A DNA stretch of 52,971 bases from Pseudomonadota bacterium (GTDB taxonomy: Bacteria > Desulfobacterota > Desulfovibrionia > Desulfovibrionales > Desulfovibrionaceae), in assembly GCA_023390395.1 (NCBI GenBank), contig JAEWCY010000261.1:1-52971 (forward strand), given 5' to 3'. Positions 8,546 to 16,977 of this stretch are shown piece by piece (within the stretch, counting starts at the first letter, position 1; every line of letters begins with the position of its first letter). Below the pieces are notes generated by a model. It was given only the letters and a program-made list of their open reading frames with translations, was not told the origin of the DNA and made no database searches. Both the position numbers and the translations under genes were made by a program.

Positions 8546-9646
8546 CTAGGCCTTGGCCGCCGCCTGGCCCCCGGACGCGGCCGGGACCTTGGGACGGGGC
8601 GTCAGGCCCGAGCCCAGATCGAGCAGGATGGGGCTGGCCACGAAGATCGAGGAGTAGGTGCCGGCCAGGATGCCGATGAGCATGGCCAGGGCGAAGTCGT
8701 GGATGACCGGGCCGCCGAGGAAATACAGGCAGGTCACGGTGATGAGCGTGGTGCCGGCGGTCAGGATGGTGCGCGAAAGGGTCTCGTTGACGCTCTGGTT
8801 GATGAGGTCCGCGAAGGGCATGCTCTGCTTGCCCGCGCCGCGCAGGTGTTCCCGGATGCGGTCGTAGATGATGATGGTGTCGTTGAGGGAGTAGCCGAGA
8901 ATGGTCAAGAGCGCCGCCACGATGGTCAGATCGAACTCCTTGTCGAGCAGCGAAAAGATGGCCACCGTGACCAGGATGTCGTGCAGGTCGGCCACCACCG
9001 CGCCCAGGGCGTACTTGAGCCGCATGACGAAGCACAGGACCAGGGTGATGGCCATGGCCGCCACGATCATCCAGACCGTGGACGCGCCCACGAGCTTGAG
9101 CAGGTAGATGCCGCCGGAGAGCCCGGCCGCCATGATGCCCGCCGCCATCCAGCGCTGTTCGAACCGGCCCGAGATGTAGATGGCGATGAGCAGCACCGAG
9201 TAGAAGATGGCCTCCAGGGCCTTGCCGCGCAGGTCCGCCCCGACCTTGGGGCCGACCATTTCCAGGCGCTGCACCGAATAGCCGGAATCCGGCAGGTTCT
9301 TGGCCAGGGCCGCCTCCACGGCGGCGCGCACGGTCTCCTGGTTCACCTCGTGGTCAGAGGCCCGGATGAGGAATTCGTTGGCGTCGTCCTGGCCGTAGCG
9401 CTGCACGACCACGTTTTGCAGCCCCACCTGGTCCACGGCCTTGCTGATCGCCTCGACGTCGAGCGCCTTGGCGAAGCGGACCTGGATGGACAGGCCGCCG
9501 GAGAAGTCCACGCCGAAGCGCGGCCCGCCCTTGACGGCCAGGGAGATGAACCCGGCCACGATCAGGGCGGCCGAGATCAGGTAGGCCAGCTTGCGGTACT
9601 TGAGAAAATTGATGTTGGTGCCGGGCTTGATCAGCTCGAGGACCAT
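8546..9646 (-). CDS. secF: Protein translocase subunit SecF
   Basis: 366 aa inner-membrane RND-type subunit of the SecDF complex, which uses the proton motive force to help pull preproteins through SecYEG. The first membrane helix is followed by the signature FGVDFSGGLSIQVRF (residues about 45-60), and the C-terminal half has the five-helix SecF domain with GYSLNDTIIIYDRIRE, the cytoplasmic loop and NETLSRTILTAGTT. The ATG at 9646 (MVLELIKPGTN) is preceded by a purine-rich AGAGGGGGAG, which decides it over upstream ATGs. SecD normally lies immediately upstream of SecF; here the upstream neighbour on the same strand is hflC, so secD must be elsewhere. Confidence 0.93.
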   Translation of the reverse strand: MVLELIKPGTNINFLKYRKLAYLISAALIVAGFISLAVKGGPRFGVDFSGGLSIQVRFAKALDVEAISKAVDQVGLQNVVVQRYGQDDANEFLIRASDHEVNQETVRAAVEAALAKNLPDSGYSVQRLEMVGPKVGADLRGKALEAIFYSVLLIAIYISGRFEQRWMAAGIMAAGLSGGIYLLKLVGASTVWMIVAAMAITLVLCFVMRLKYALGAVVADLHDILVTVAIFSLLDKEFDLTIVAALLTILGYSLNDTIIIYDRIREHLRGAGKQSMPFADLINQSVNETLSRTILTAGTTLITVTCLYFLGGPVIHDFALAMLIGILAGTYSSIFVASPILLDLGSGLTPRPKVPAASGGQAAAKA

Positions 9647-9801
9647 CGTCTCCCCCTCTGGGTTGCTGCGGCGCGCGGCGTCGCGCCGGATACTGGCGGG
9701 GCAGGTCGCCGCCGCTCGGAAATGGCCTCGCACCTTCCGCCAAAGGCGCGGGCCTTGTCAAGGCCGGCGGGCCGGCCCCGTCTCGCGAAGACGGGAGCGG
9801 C

Positions 9802-10650
9802 CTACCGGAAATACTTGAGGAACGGGTTCTGGGGCGTGAGCACCAGCCGCGACTTGTGGCCCAGGGCCTTCTGGTAGGCCTCGAGGCTGCGGGTGAAGGA
9901 GAAGAACTCCGGCGCCTTGGACACGGCCTCGGCCCAGACGGCCGCCGCCTGCGCGTCGCCCGCGCCGCGCAGCACCTCGGCCTGCCTCTCGGCCTCGGCC
10001 AGGATCACGGCCCGGTCCCTGTCCGCCTCGGACTTGATCTTCTCCATCTCCTCCCAGCCCTCGGACCGGTAGAGCTTGGCCTGGCGCTCGCGCTCGGCCC
10101 GCATGCGGCCGTAGATGGCCTGGGCGTTTTCCGCCGGCAGGTCGGTGCGCTTGATGCGCACGTCCACCACCTCGATGCCGTAGGGCTTGAGGATCTGGGT
10201 GGACTTCTGCGTCACCTCGCCCATGATGGCGGCGCGTTTCTGGGAGACCACGTCCTGGAGGGTGTACTGGCCAAGGGCCACGCGCAGCTCGGCGTAGATG
10301 ATGTCGTCGAGCCTGGCGTGGGCCCGGCCCACCGTGCGCAGGGTGCGGTAGAAGAGCAGTGGGTCGACGATGCGCCAGCGGGCGTAGTCGTCCACCACCA
10401 GGTTCTTCTTGTCCAGGGTGAGGATCTCGGCCGTCTTGGCGTCGTAGGCGAGCAGCCTGGCGTCGAAGTAGACCACGTTCTGGATGAACGGGATCTTGGC
10501 GTGCAGGCCCGGTCCCTTGGCGTCTCCGGTGGGCTTGCCGAGCTGGAGCACGATGGCCTTTTCGGTCTGGTCCACCACGTACACGGTCTGGGCGGCGGTC
10601 ACCAGGCCCAGGAAGGCCAGGACCGCGGTGATGATGGCGGAACTTTTCAC
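9802..10650 (-). CDS. hflC: HflC, SPFH-domain regulator of FtsH
   Basis: 282 aa. One N-terminal membrane helix (AIITAVLAFLGLVTAAQTVYVV) anchors a periplasmic SPFH/band-7 domain, with the typical DTEKAIVLQLGK-like opening (DQTEKAIVLQLGKP), the segment DVRIKRTDLPAEN, and a long charged helix rich in Ala/Glu (RAERERQAKLYRSEGWEEMEKIKSEADRDRA, given only partly elsewhere). It forms a complex with HflK around the membrane protease FtsH. The start is GTG at 10650 with a strong AGGGAGG; it overlaps the hflK stop in a GTGA junction, so translation is coupled. It is followed 155 bp later by secF. Confidence 0.93.
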   Translation of the reverse strand: MKSSAIITAVLAFLGLVTAAQTVYVVDQTEKAIVLQLGKPTGDAKGPGLHAKIPFIQNVVYFDARLLAYDAKTAEILTLDKKNLVVDDYARWRIVDPLLFYRTLRTVGRAHARLDDIIYAELRVALGQYTLQDVVSQKRAAIMGEVTQKSTQILKPYGIEVVDVRIKRTDLPAENAQAIYGRMRAERERQAKLYRSEGWEEMEKIKSEADRDRAVILAEAERQAEVLRGAGDAQAAAVWAEAVSKAPEFFSFTRSLEAYQKALGHKSRLVLTPQNPFLKYFR

Positions 10651-11774
10651 GACCGGCCTCCCTTGGCCTTGACCGGTTCGGCCTTGGCCGGCTCGGGACG
10701 GGCGGCGGCGGGATCGGCCGCGCCCGGGGCGGGGGGAAGCTGGGAAAGCGGCAGGTAGGGCACTGCCTGGCGCGCCGCCGCGTCGTCGAGGATGGTCTTT
10801 TCCAGGTCCGGGCTCGCGAACAGGTTTTCCATGGCCTCGATGTAGAGCCGCTCCCGGGTGACGTCCCTGGCCTTGTCGTATTCGGCGCGAAGGGCCGAGA
10901 AGCGGTCCGCGCCGCCCTTGGCCCGGCGGATGGTCTGCTCACGGTAGGCCGTGGCCTCGTTTATGATGGCCGCGGCCCGGCCCCGGGCCTTGGGCAGGAT
11001 GTCGTTGGCGTAGGCGTCGGCCTCGTTTATCAGCCGGCTTTTGTCCTCGCGGGCGCTGGCCACGTCCTTGAAGGCGTCCACCACTTCCTTGGGCGGATGC
11101 ACGTCCTGGAGCTGCACGGCCAGCACATCGATGCCGCTGTCGTAGCGGTTGAGCATCTCCTGGAGCAGGGCCTTGGTGTCGGTCTGCACCTTGAGCTTGC
11201 CCGAGGTCAGCACGGAATCGATCTTGGCGTCGCCCATGACCTCGCGCAGGGCGGCCTCGGCGGCGCTTTTGACCGTCTCGTCGGGGTGGTCGATGCGAAA
11301 GAGGTAGTCCACGGGGTTGCCGATCTGGTATTGGACGATGAATTGGGCGTCCACGATGTTCTCGTCGCCCGTGAGCATGAGGGATTCCTCGGGCACGGGG
11401 CGGTTTTGCAGGGAGGCCCCGTCGCGGCCGGCCATGGACCGGAAGCCGATCTCCACCCGGCGCACCTGGGAAACCTTCGGGGTCTTTACGGTTTCCACGG
11501 GAAACGGTAAGTGGTAATGCGGCCCAGGACCGGTGGAATAGACGTAGGCGCCGAAGCGCTGGACCACGCCGGCCTCGTCGGGCTCCACGATGTAGATGCC
11601 GCTGGCCAGCCACACGAGGACTACGGCCAGGAGCACGATTTTCGGGCCGCCCGGCAGCCGGCCCTTGAGGGAAGTCAGTTTCTTGCCCAGGTCCTCGCCG
11701 ACGCGGCCGGGGTCCGGAAGCGGCGACCCCTGGCGGCGTTTCTGCTCCGAGAGCTTTTCCCAATCCCAGTTCAT
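10647..11774 (-). CDS. hflK: HflK, SPFH-domain partner of HflC
   Basis: 375 aa from the ATG at 11774 (MNWDWEKLSEQKRR), the N-terminus usual in this family; an ATG at 11786 adds four residues. Neither has a ribosome site. Residues about 40-65 are a membrane helix (IVLLAVVLVWLASGIYIV), followed by the band-7 domain with EPDEAGVVQRFG and YHLPFPVETVKTP, and a long helical region with Ala-rich heptads near residues 260-310. The C-terminus is a Pro/Ala-rich tail. With HflC it forms the periplasmic cage that modulates FtsH proteolysis. The last codons overlap hflC by 4 nt. Confidence 0.92.
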   Translation of the reverse strand: MNWDWEKLSEQKRRQGSPLPDPGRVGEDLGKKLTSLKGRLPGGPKIVLLAVVLVWLASGIYIVEPDEAGVVQRFGAYVYSTGPGPHYHLPFPVETVKTPKVSQVRRVEIGFRSMAGRDGASLQNRPVPEESLMLTGDENIVDAQFIVQYQIGNPVDYLFRIDHPDETVKSAAEAALREVMGDAKIDSVLTSGKLKVQTDTKALLQEMLNRYDSGIDVLAVQLQDVHPPKEVVDAFKDVASAREDKSRLINEADAYANDILPKARGRAAAIINEATAYREQTIRRAKGGADRFSALRAEYDKARDVTRERLYIEAMENLFASPDLEKTILDDAAARQAVPYLPLSQLPPAPGAADPAAARPEPAKAEPVKAKGGRS

Positions 11775-11781
11775 TCGAGGC

Positions 11782-11810
11782 GGCATAGGAGAGTTGCGGG
11801 GGAAGGTCAA
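11782..11810 (-). promoter_or_regulatory. Possible hflK promoter giving a near-leaderless transcript
   Basis: TTGACC (11810-11805) and TATGCC (11787-11782) are 17 bp apart on the minus strand. If used, transcription would begin next to the ATG at 11774, which would explain why no ribosome site is seen. The pairing may be coincidental. Confidence 0.3.
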
Positions 11811-11859
11811 GGGAAGCGCCCCCGGCCGCCGAAACCATATCCTCTTTGGAGAACGATGC

Positions 11860-13227
11860 ATGAAGCCAGTGTCGCCCGGCGTCTTCCGGGCCTATGACAT
11901 CCGGGGCGTGGTGGACGTCGACTTCGATCCCGACTGGGTGGAGCGGCTCGGCCGGGCGGCCGGGACGTATTTCCTGCGCCATGGGCATTCCCAGGCCGTG
12001 GTCGGCCACGACTGCCGACTGAGTTCCCCCGAGTACCAGGCCCGACTGGCCGTGGGCCTGGCTTCCTGCGGCGTCGACGTGGTGTGCCTGGGCATGGTGG
12101 CCACGCCCGTGTTCTACTACGGCGTCAAGGCCCTGGCCCGAAAGGCCGGGGTCATGGTCACGGCCAGCCACAATCCGCCGGAATTCAACGGCTTCAAGGT
12201 CTGGTGCGGCGAGACCACCATCCACACCGACGCCATCCGCGAGCTCTACGACATCATGGCCTCGGGCGATTTCGCCTCGGGCACGGGCCTCGTGTGCGAG
12301 CACGACATCAAGCCCTCCTACGTGGAGCACCTGGCCGACCAGATGGTGGTGCCGCGCGCGGTCAAGGTCGTGGTGGACGGCGGCAACGGGGCCGGCGGGC
12401 TCATCTGCGCCGAGGCGCTACGCCAGTGCGGGGCGCAGGTCGTGCCGCTTTTCTGCGAGCCCGACGGCCGGTTCCCCAACCACCATCCCGATCCGGTGGT
12501 GCTGGAGAACGTGGCCAACCTGGCCGCCCGGGTCGTGGCCGAGGGCGCGGACTTCGGCGTGGGCCTCGACGGCGACGCCGACCGCATCGGCGTGGTGGAC
12601 GCCTCGGGCCGACTCCTCTACGGCGACCAGGTCCTGGCCATCTACGCCCGCTCGGTCCTGGCCACCCACCCCGGGGCCACGGTCATCGGCGAGGTCAAGT
12701 GCAGCCACCTGCTCTACAAGGACATCGCCGCCCACGGCGGCGAGCCGGTCATGGCGGCCACGGGGCATTCGCTCATCAAATCGCGCATGCGCGAGACCGG
12801 CGCGATACTCGCCGGCGAGATGAGCGGCCACATGTTCTTCGCCGACCGCTACTTCGGCTTCGACGACGGCATCTACGCCGCCGCCCGGCTGGCCGAGATC
12901 GTGGCCGCCTCGGGCACGCCGCTGGGTGAGATGCTGGCCGACTGGCCGGCCACGGTCAACACCCCGGAAATCCGCATGGACTGCCCGGACGCCGTGAAGT
13001 TCGCGGTGGTGGAGCGGGCGCGCAACTTTTTCACGGGCCGCTACGACGTCATCGACGTGGACGGGGTGCGGCTGACCTTCCCCGACGGCTGGGGCCTGCT
13101 GCGCGCCTCCAACACCCAGCCCGTGCTGGTGCTGCGCTTCGAGGCCGAGACGCCCGAGCGCCTGGCGGAAATCCGCCGCATCATCGAGGAGCCGGTGGCC
13201 GACTGGATCGCGGAGCTTTCGGCTTAA
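11860..13227 (+). CDS. Phosphomannomutase/phosphoglucomutase
   Basis: 455 aa alpha-D-phosphohexomutase of the AlgC/PMM-PGM type, converting mannose- or glucose-6-phosphate to the 1-phosphate for nucleotide-sugar and surface polysaccharide synthesis. All four signatures are visible: the N-terminal FRAYDIRG, the phosphoserine loop TASHNPPEFNGFK (about residue 100), the Mg-binding GLDGDADRIGVVD (about 235), the sugar-binding GEMSGHMFF (about 320), and the C-terminal phosphate-binding RASNTQPVLVLRFE. The start at 11860 is placed 8 nt after TTGGAGA. It is divergent from hflK with about 85 bp between start codons. Substrate preference cannot be read from the sequence. Confidence 0.94.
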   Translation: MKPVSPGVFRAYDIRGVVDVDFDPDWVERLGRAAGTYFLRHGHSQAVVGHDCRLSSPEYQARLAVGLASCGVDVVCLGMVATPVFYYGVKALARKAGVMVTASHNPPEFNGFKVWCGETTIHTDAIRELYDIMASGDFASGTGLVCEHDIKPSYVEHLADQMVVPRAVKVVVDGGNGAGGLICAEALRQCGAQVVPLFCEPDGRFPNHHPDPVVLENVANLAARVVAEGADFGVGLDGDADRIGVVDASGRLLYGDQVLAIYARSVLATHPGATVIGEVKCSHLLYKDIAAHGGEPVMAATGHSLIKSRMRETGAILAGEMSGHMFFADRYFGFDDGIYAAARLAEIVAASGTPLGEMLADWPATVNTPEIRMDCPDAVKFAVVERARNFFTGRYDVIDVDGVRLTFPDGWGLLRASNTQPVLVLRFEAETPERLAEIRRIIEEPVADWIAELSA

Positions 13228-13280
13228 GTCCCCTGCGCCCGCCGGGGCCGGTTGGACCGCACGCGCAAGGAGGTTGGAAA

Positions 13281-13769
13281 ATGCGCACGCTTGCCGCCAT
13301 GTTCGCCTGTCTGGCCGCGCTTTGCTGCGCCGGCCCGGCCCCGGCCCAGACCTACCATCCCAACCCGGCCCTGGGCGAGATGCTGGCCAAGACGCTCTAC
13401 ATCGTCCAGCCGACCAACCCCGGCGGCAAGAACATCCTGGACAACAGCTGCATCTACAAGGACAGCTTTTCCCTAAGCCCCTCCAAGACGGTTCTGGAGC
13501 AGTGCGACGCGGCCCGGGGCACGGCCGAGTTCGTGGCCAAGTACGGCCGCCCCGACGCCACCGCCCCGGCCCCGGGCGGCAAGACGCTGCTCGAGTACTT
13601 CCTGCTCTTCAACGACAACAGCTACCACGTGAAGGTGTTCGTGGGCTGCGCCGACGGCAAGACCGAGACCTTCGCCATGGTCGAGTGCAAGGTGGAGAAA
13701 AACCGCGCCAAGCCCGGCCCCCCGCCCAAGGAAGGCAAGCCCTTCTGGAAGCAGCTTTCGCCGTTTTAA
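13281..13769 (+). CDS. Secreted protein with conserved cysteines, unknown function
   Basis: 162 aa. The ATG at 13281 has a strong AAGGAGG; residues 1-22 are a signal peptide (cleavage near APAQ-T). The mature part has four cysteines (NSCIYKD, EQCDAARG, VGCADGK, VECKVEK), an arrangement compatible with two disulfides, and a Pro/Lys-rich C-terminus ending in Phe. A middle region (EFVAKYGRPDATAP) and strands around EYFLLFNDNSYHVKVFVGC suggest a small beta-rich domain. I do not recognise the family. It follows the mutase gene by 53 nt, ends in a terminator and could be a separate transcript. Confidence 0.8.
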   Translation: MRTLAAMFACLAALCCAGPAPAQTYHPNPALGEMLAKTLYIVQPTNPGGKNILDNSCIYKDSFSLSPSKTVLEQCDAARGTAEFVAKYGRPDATAPAPGGKTLLEYFLLFNDNSYHVKVFVGCADGKTETFAMVECKVEKNRAKPGPPPKEGKPFWKQLSPF

Positions 13770-13807
13770 TCCTCTCCTCCTTGTTTTGGCAGTTTATTCA
13801 AAAAGAT

Positions 13808-13846
13808 GCCTCCTGCCGGAAATGCGACGGGAGGCTTTACTTTTTT
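13808..13846 (+). terminator. Rho-independent terminator
   Basis: An 11-bp stem with one mismatch (GCCTCCTGCCG / CGACGGGAGGC) and 6-nt loop is followed by TTTACTTTTTT, 38 bp after the preceding stop. The sequence after it (13847-13947) is unusually A/T-rich for this genome and probably holds the promoter of the next gene, though I cannot pick hexamers confidently. Confidence 0.75.
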
Positions 13847-13947
13847 CAACAAAACACTATATAAAATAGCAAATAGAAATTCAGCAAACAGAAACGCTTC
13901 GTCCTGATGGCCGCGCCTCGCCGTTGCCATCAGACAAGGGCAACGCC

Positions 13948-14469
13948 ATGAAAACCCTCTTGACGACGTGCTGCTTGCTTCTTCTCGGCTGGTTCGCGCT
14001 CGCCGACCGCGGCTTCGCCAGCGCAACCGCCGCGATTGCGCGCTTCGGCTTCACGAGCGCGGTCGTCGATCGTGTCCCGGCGGACATGATCGCAAGCCTC
14101 GACGTTCCCCCGGGACAAACAATCTATTTCTGGGCGGAATACTGCATCGGTCCGGACGGCATGGCGCTGTTGCACAAAAACGGCTCCCTGCCGCTGCGCC
14201 ATGTCTGGCGATACGGCTGGGCCGGCATCGCGGTGTCCGACACCATAGAAGTGGGCATCACCCCGGACAACTGGAGCGCCAACAAAGCCGGCTATCTCGC
14301 CGAATTCGCCAAGGACGGCTTCTTTCGATTCAGGACGTTCAGCTACAAGCAGAATCTGACGCATTCAAAATACTATATCCAGTGCACGGATGCAGACAAC
14401 AGCGAGGTAGGGCAGTTCGGCAGCCAAGGGCGACGATTCCGCCCTTCCGTTTCCATACAATACAAGTAA
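13948..14469 (+). CDS. Secreted protein of unknown function
   Basis: 173 aa. From ATG 13948 the protein starts with a signal peptide (MKTLLTTCCLLLLGWFALADRGFAS). The mature part contains YFWAEYCIGPDG, RHVWRYGWAGIAVSD and KYYIQCTDADN, that is, many aromatics, one cysteine pair and a likely beta-sandwich character. Codon use and base composition are visibly richer in A/T than most neighbours, and the gene sits in an A/T-rich pocket, so it may have been acquired. It is followed after 11 nt by a small membrane-protein gene, probably the same transcript. I do not recognise a family. Confidence 0.75.
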   Translation: MKTLLTTCCLLLLGWFALADRGFASATAAIARFGFTSAVVDRVPADMIASLDVPPGQTIYFWAEYCIGPDGMALLHKNGSLPLRHVWRYGWAGIAVSDTIEVGITPDNWSANKAGYLAEFAKDGFFRFRTFSYKQNLTHSKYYIQCTDADNSEVGQFGSQGRRFRPSVSIQYK

Positions 14470-14480
14470 AGGAGGCCGCC

Positions 14481-14792
14481 ATGCCGACCAGCGCCGCCAC
14501 GCAACTGGCCCTGCTTACCCAGGAAATCGAAAACAATTCCACTCTTTCCCCGGACCAGAAGAAAAACTACCTCGACGTCATCAATTCCCTCAATCCCCTG
14601 GCCAAGGACAACTGGATCTACCGGATCGTGGTCAGCTCGCTCGGCTTGGCCCTCATCCTGACCGTCATCGGCGGCATCCTGGCCGCGCTCATCGGCGGCC
14701 AGGGAACGGCGTTGCCGGAAGGGCTCGTGGCCATCGGCTCGGCCTCGGTCGGGGCCTTGGCCGGCCTCCTCGCGCCCTCGCCCAAGGGCTGA
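14481..14792 (+). CDS. Small two-helix membrane protein
   Basis: 103 aa. Start at ATG 14481 directly after AAAGGAGGCCGCC, an excellent ribosome site. The N-terminal half is hydrophilic (LTQEIENNSTLSPDQKKNYLDVINSLNP in two overlapping pieces, helical), followed by two membrane segments: residues about 50-70 (IVVSSLGLALILTVIGGILA) and 80-97 (GLVAIGSASVGALAGLLAP). The short linker is Gly-rich. No signal peptide; topology is probably N-in or hairpin. It is 11 nt downstream of the secreted-protein gene 13948-14469, suggesting a functional pair. The family is not recognised. Confidence 0.75.
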   Translation: MPTSAATQLALLTQEIENNSTLSPDQKKNYLDVINSLNPLAKDNWIYRIVVSSLGLALILTVIGGILAALIGGQGTALPEGLVAIGSASVGALAGLLAPSPKG

Positions 14793-14843
14793 TCCAGGGG
14801 CAGTTCCGTCACTGGCCGACGGGCGCATCCCCTTCGCCGTTCT

Positions 14844-14924
14844 CGGGGAGCAATCCCTTCGGGAGCGATCCCTTCCGACGGGAGGCCTGCCGCGTCCTTT
14901 CCGGCGCAGCCAGCCTCCCGTCGG
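14844..14924. repeat. Short tandem repeat next to a long inverted repeat
   Basis: Two adjacent copies of GGGAGC(A/G)ATCCCTTC lie at about 14846-14875, followed by a perfect 12-bp inverted repeat, CCGACGGGAGGC (14875-14886) and GCCTCCCGTCGG (14913-14924), whose 26-nt loop holds a smaller GCCG/CGGC stem. The structure lies in the 206-bp gap before the MacA-type gene and could be a terminator for the small membrane gene or a leader structure; there is no T-tract. Confidence 0.5.
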
Positions 14925-14998
14925 ACGGCACGCCCTGATTTGCCGCCTCGCACGTTCCGGGATATAAGCCGGGAAAACCGTCCCCCGGATACAACCGC

Positions 14999-16264
14999 AT
15001 GCGCAGACTGAAGTGGCTCCTCCTCCTGGCCGTCGCCGCCGGGGCCGGGCTTTACGCCTGGACGCATTTCCATAAAACCGTCGAACCGCCCCGCGTGCTG
15101 GCCACGGCCGAAGCCCGGATCGGCGAGGTCCGCAAGGTCCTGGAAGCCACGGGCATCATCAAGGCGCAGGTCGGGGCCATCGTCAAGATCGGCGCGCGCG
15201 CCACGGGAACCATCAAGGAAATGAACGTCAAGGTCGGCGACGAGGTTCGCACGGGCCAGCTCATCGCCGTCATCGACGACCGGGAACTGCGCGCCCAGCT
15301 CGACGAGGCCGAGGCCAAGCTCGCCCGGGCCACGGCCGAACTGGCGCAGGTCGAGGCCGTCTACCCCAAGCGCATCGCCGAGGCGCAGGCCGAGGAACGC
15401 CTGTCGACGGCCAAGAGCGAATACGCCGCAAGCAACCTCAAGCGTCAGGAAGAGCTCTACGGCAAGTCGCTCATCGCCAAGGACGTCCTCGACGCCGCCC
15501 GCCGCGACGCCCTGGTCGGCCAAAACGAGGTTTTGGCCCGCCAGGCCTCCCTGGTGCGGGTGCAGACCGAATTCGAGAAGGAGCGCTTCAAGGCCCAGAA
15601 GGCCAAGGAAGAGGCCGAGGCGGTCATCGAGTCGGCAAAGACCAAGATTTCCTACACCCGCATCGTCAGCCCCATCGACGGCGTGGTCGCCCTGGTCGCC
15701 TCCCAGGCCGGCGAGACCGTGGTGGCCGGGCTGCAGGTGGCCAACCTCATCACCGTGCTCGACCCGACGCGCCTGGAGATGTGGATCTACGTGGACGAGA
15801 CCGACGTCGGCCAGGTGCGGCCGGGGCTGCCCGTGGAGTTTCGGGTGGACGCCCAGCCCGGGGCCGTGTTCAAGGGCGGCGTGGACCAGATCTACCCCCA
15901 GCCGGAGATCCGCGACAACATCGTCTACTACCAGGCGCTGGTGCGCCTCGACCCCAGGGAATCCGCCCGGCTGCGGCCGGAGATGACCACCCAATGCCAG
16001 ATCGTGGTCCAGGAGAAAAAGGACGTGCTCGTCATCCCCAACGCCGCCCTCAAGTGGATCGGCGACCGGCAGGTGGTCTTCGCCGTGGCCGGGGACGGGA
16101 CCGTGCGCGAGGTGCGGCCCAAGCTCGGCCTGGAGGGGCTCAACGAGACCGAGGTGACCGAGGGGCTTTCCCCGGGCGAGCCGGTGGCCACGCAGATCGT
16201 GCTGCCGGGGCTGGCCGCGCCGCCCATCAACGCCCCCAAGCCCAACAGGCCGTCCAGCCGATGA
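14999..16264 (+). CDS. MacA-type periplasmic adaptor (HlyD/membrane fusion family)
   Basis: 421 aa. Residues 4-22 form the N-terminal membrane anchor. A lipoyl/barrel-sandwich half follows (ATGIIKAQVGAIVKIGARATGTIKEM region), then a long coiled-coil hairpin (about residues 95-210, rich in Ala/Glu/Lys), the second lipoyl half (YTRIVSPIDGVVALVASQAGETV), a beta-barrel and the membrane-proximal domain. Such adaptors link an inner-membrane ABC transporter to an outer-membrane TolC channel; no tolC is seen in the window. The stop overlaps the ATPase start by 4 nt (ATGA). The ribosome site is weak. Confidence 0.9.
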   Translation: MRRLKWLLLLAVAAGAGLYAWTHFHKTVEPPRVLATAEARIGEVRKVLEATGIIKAQVGAIVKIGARATGTIKEMNVKVGDEVRTGQLIAVIDDRELRAQLDEAEAKLARATAELAQVEAVYPKRIAEAQAEERLSTAKSEYAASNLKRQEELYGKSLIAKDVLDAARRDALVGQNEVLARQASLVRVQTEFEKERFKAQKAKEEAEAVIESAKTKISYTRIVSPIDGVVALVASQAGETVVAGLQVANLITVLDPTRLEMWIYVDETDVGQVRPGLPVEFRVDAQPGAVFKGGVDQIYPQPEIRDNIVYYQALVRLDPRESARLRPEMTTQCQIVVQEKKDVLVIPNAALKWIGDRQVVFAVAGDGTVREVRPKLGLEGLNETEVTEGLSPGEPVATQIVLPGLAAPPINAPKPNRPSSR

Positions 16265-16977
16265 CGACGCCAGGCGACGACGCCGGCCGCTCCGCCCCGG
16301 GGGAGGCCTTCATCGAACTCGCCGACGTCGGCCGGACCTACGTCATGGCCGATACGGCCCATGCCGTGCTCGCCGGGGTCACGCTCTCCATCGCGGCCGG
16401 GGAGTTCGCCGCCGTCATGGGGCCGTCGGGCTCGGGCAAGTCCACCCTGCTCCACATCCTGGGGCTGCTCGACCGGCCGACCGCGGGCAGCTACCGCCTG
16501 GCCGGGCGCGATACGGGGGAGCTTTCCGACGACGACCTGTCGCGGCTTCGCAACCGGGCCATCGGCTTCGTCTTCCAGAGCTTCTACCTGGTGCCCTACG
16601 CCACGGCCCTGGACAACGTGCTGCTCCCGGGCCTTTACAGCGACATGCCGGGCTCGGTCCTGCGCCGGCGCGGCGAGGAGCTGCTGGCCCGGGTGGGCCT
16701 GTCCGCCCAGGCCGGGCACAAGCCCTCCCAGCTTTCCGGCGGCCAGCAGCAGCGCGTGGCTCTGGCCCGGGCGCTCATCAACGACCCGGACCTGATCCTG
16801 GCCGACGAACCCACGGGCCAGCTCGACTCGGCCACCAGCGCCGAGATCATGGGGCTGCTGGCCACGGTCAACCGCGAGGCCGGCAAGACGGTCATCGTCG
16901 TCACCCACGACCAGTCCACGGCCGCCTACGCGCGCCGGCAGATCCTCGTCCATGACGGCCGCGTGGCGAAGTCCTAG
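16261..16977 (+). CDS. ABC transporter ATP-binding protein, MacB/LolD type
   Basis: 238 aa stand-alone ATPase. Walker A GPSGSGKST, Q-loop FVFQSF, ABC signature LSGGQQQRVALARAL, Walker B LILADEPTGQLD and H-loop VTHD are all intact. The short N-terminal extension precedes the usual domain. It starts at ATG 16261 inside the adaptor stop (ATGA) and overlaps the permease gene by 26 nt, so the three are translationally coupled. With the permease it would drive export or extraction of a substrate from the inner membrane (antibiotic, peptide or lipoprotein); the substrate cannot be predicted. Confidence 0.94.
   Translation: MTTPGDDAGRSAPGEAFIELADVGRTYVMADTAHAVLAGVTLSIAAGEFAAVMGPSGSGKSTLLHILGLLDRPTAGSYRLAGRDTGELSDDDLSRLRNRAIGFVFQSFYLVPYATALDNVLLPGLYSDMPGSVLRRRGEELLARVGLSAQAGHKPSQLSGGQQQRVALARALINDPDLILADEPTGQLDSATSAEIMGLLATVNREAGKTVIVVTHDQSTAAYARRQILVHDGRVAKS

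Noticed and set aside
8300..8580. Plus-strand frame starting with a hydrophobic stretch (MRHAFLPRPAPALFAAGLL)
   Set aside because: No ribosome site, continues antisense through secF and its terminator, composition unlike neighbours.
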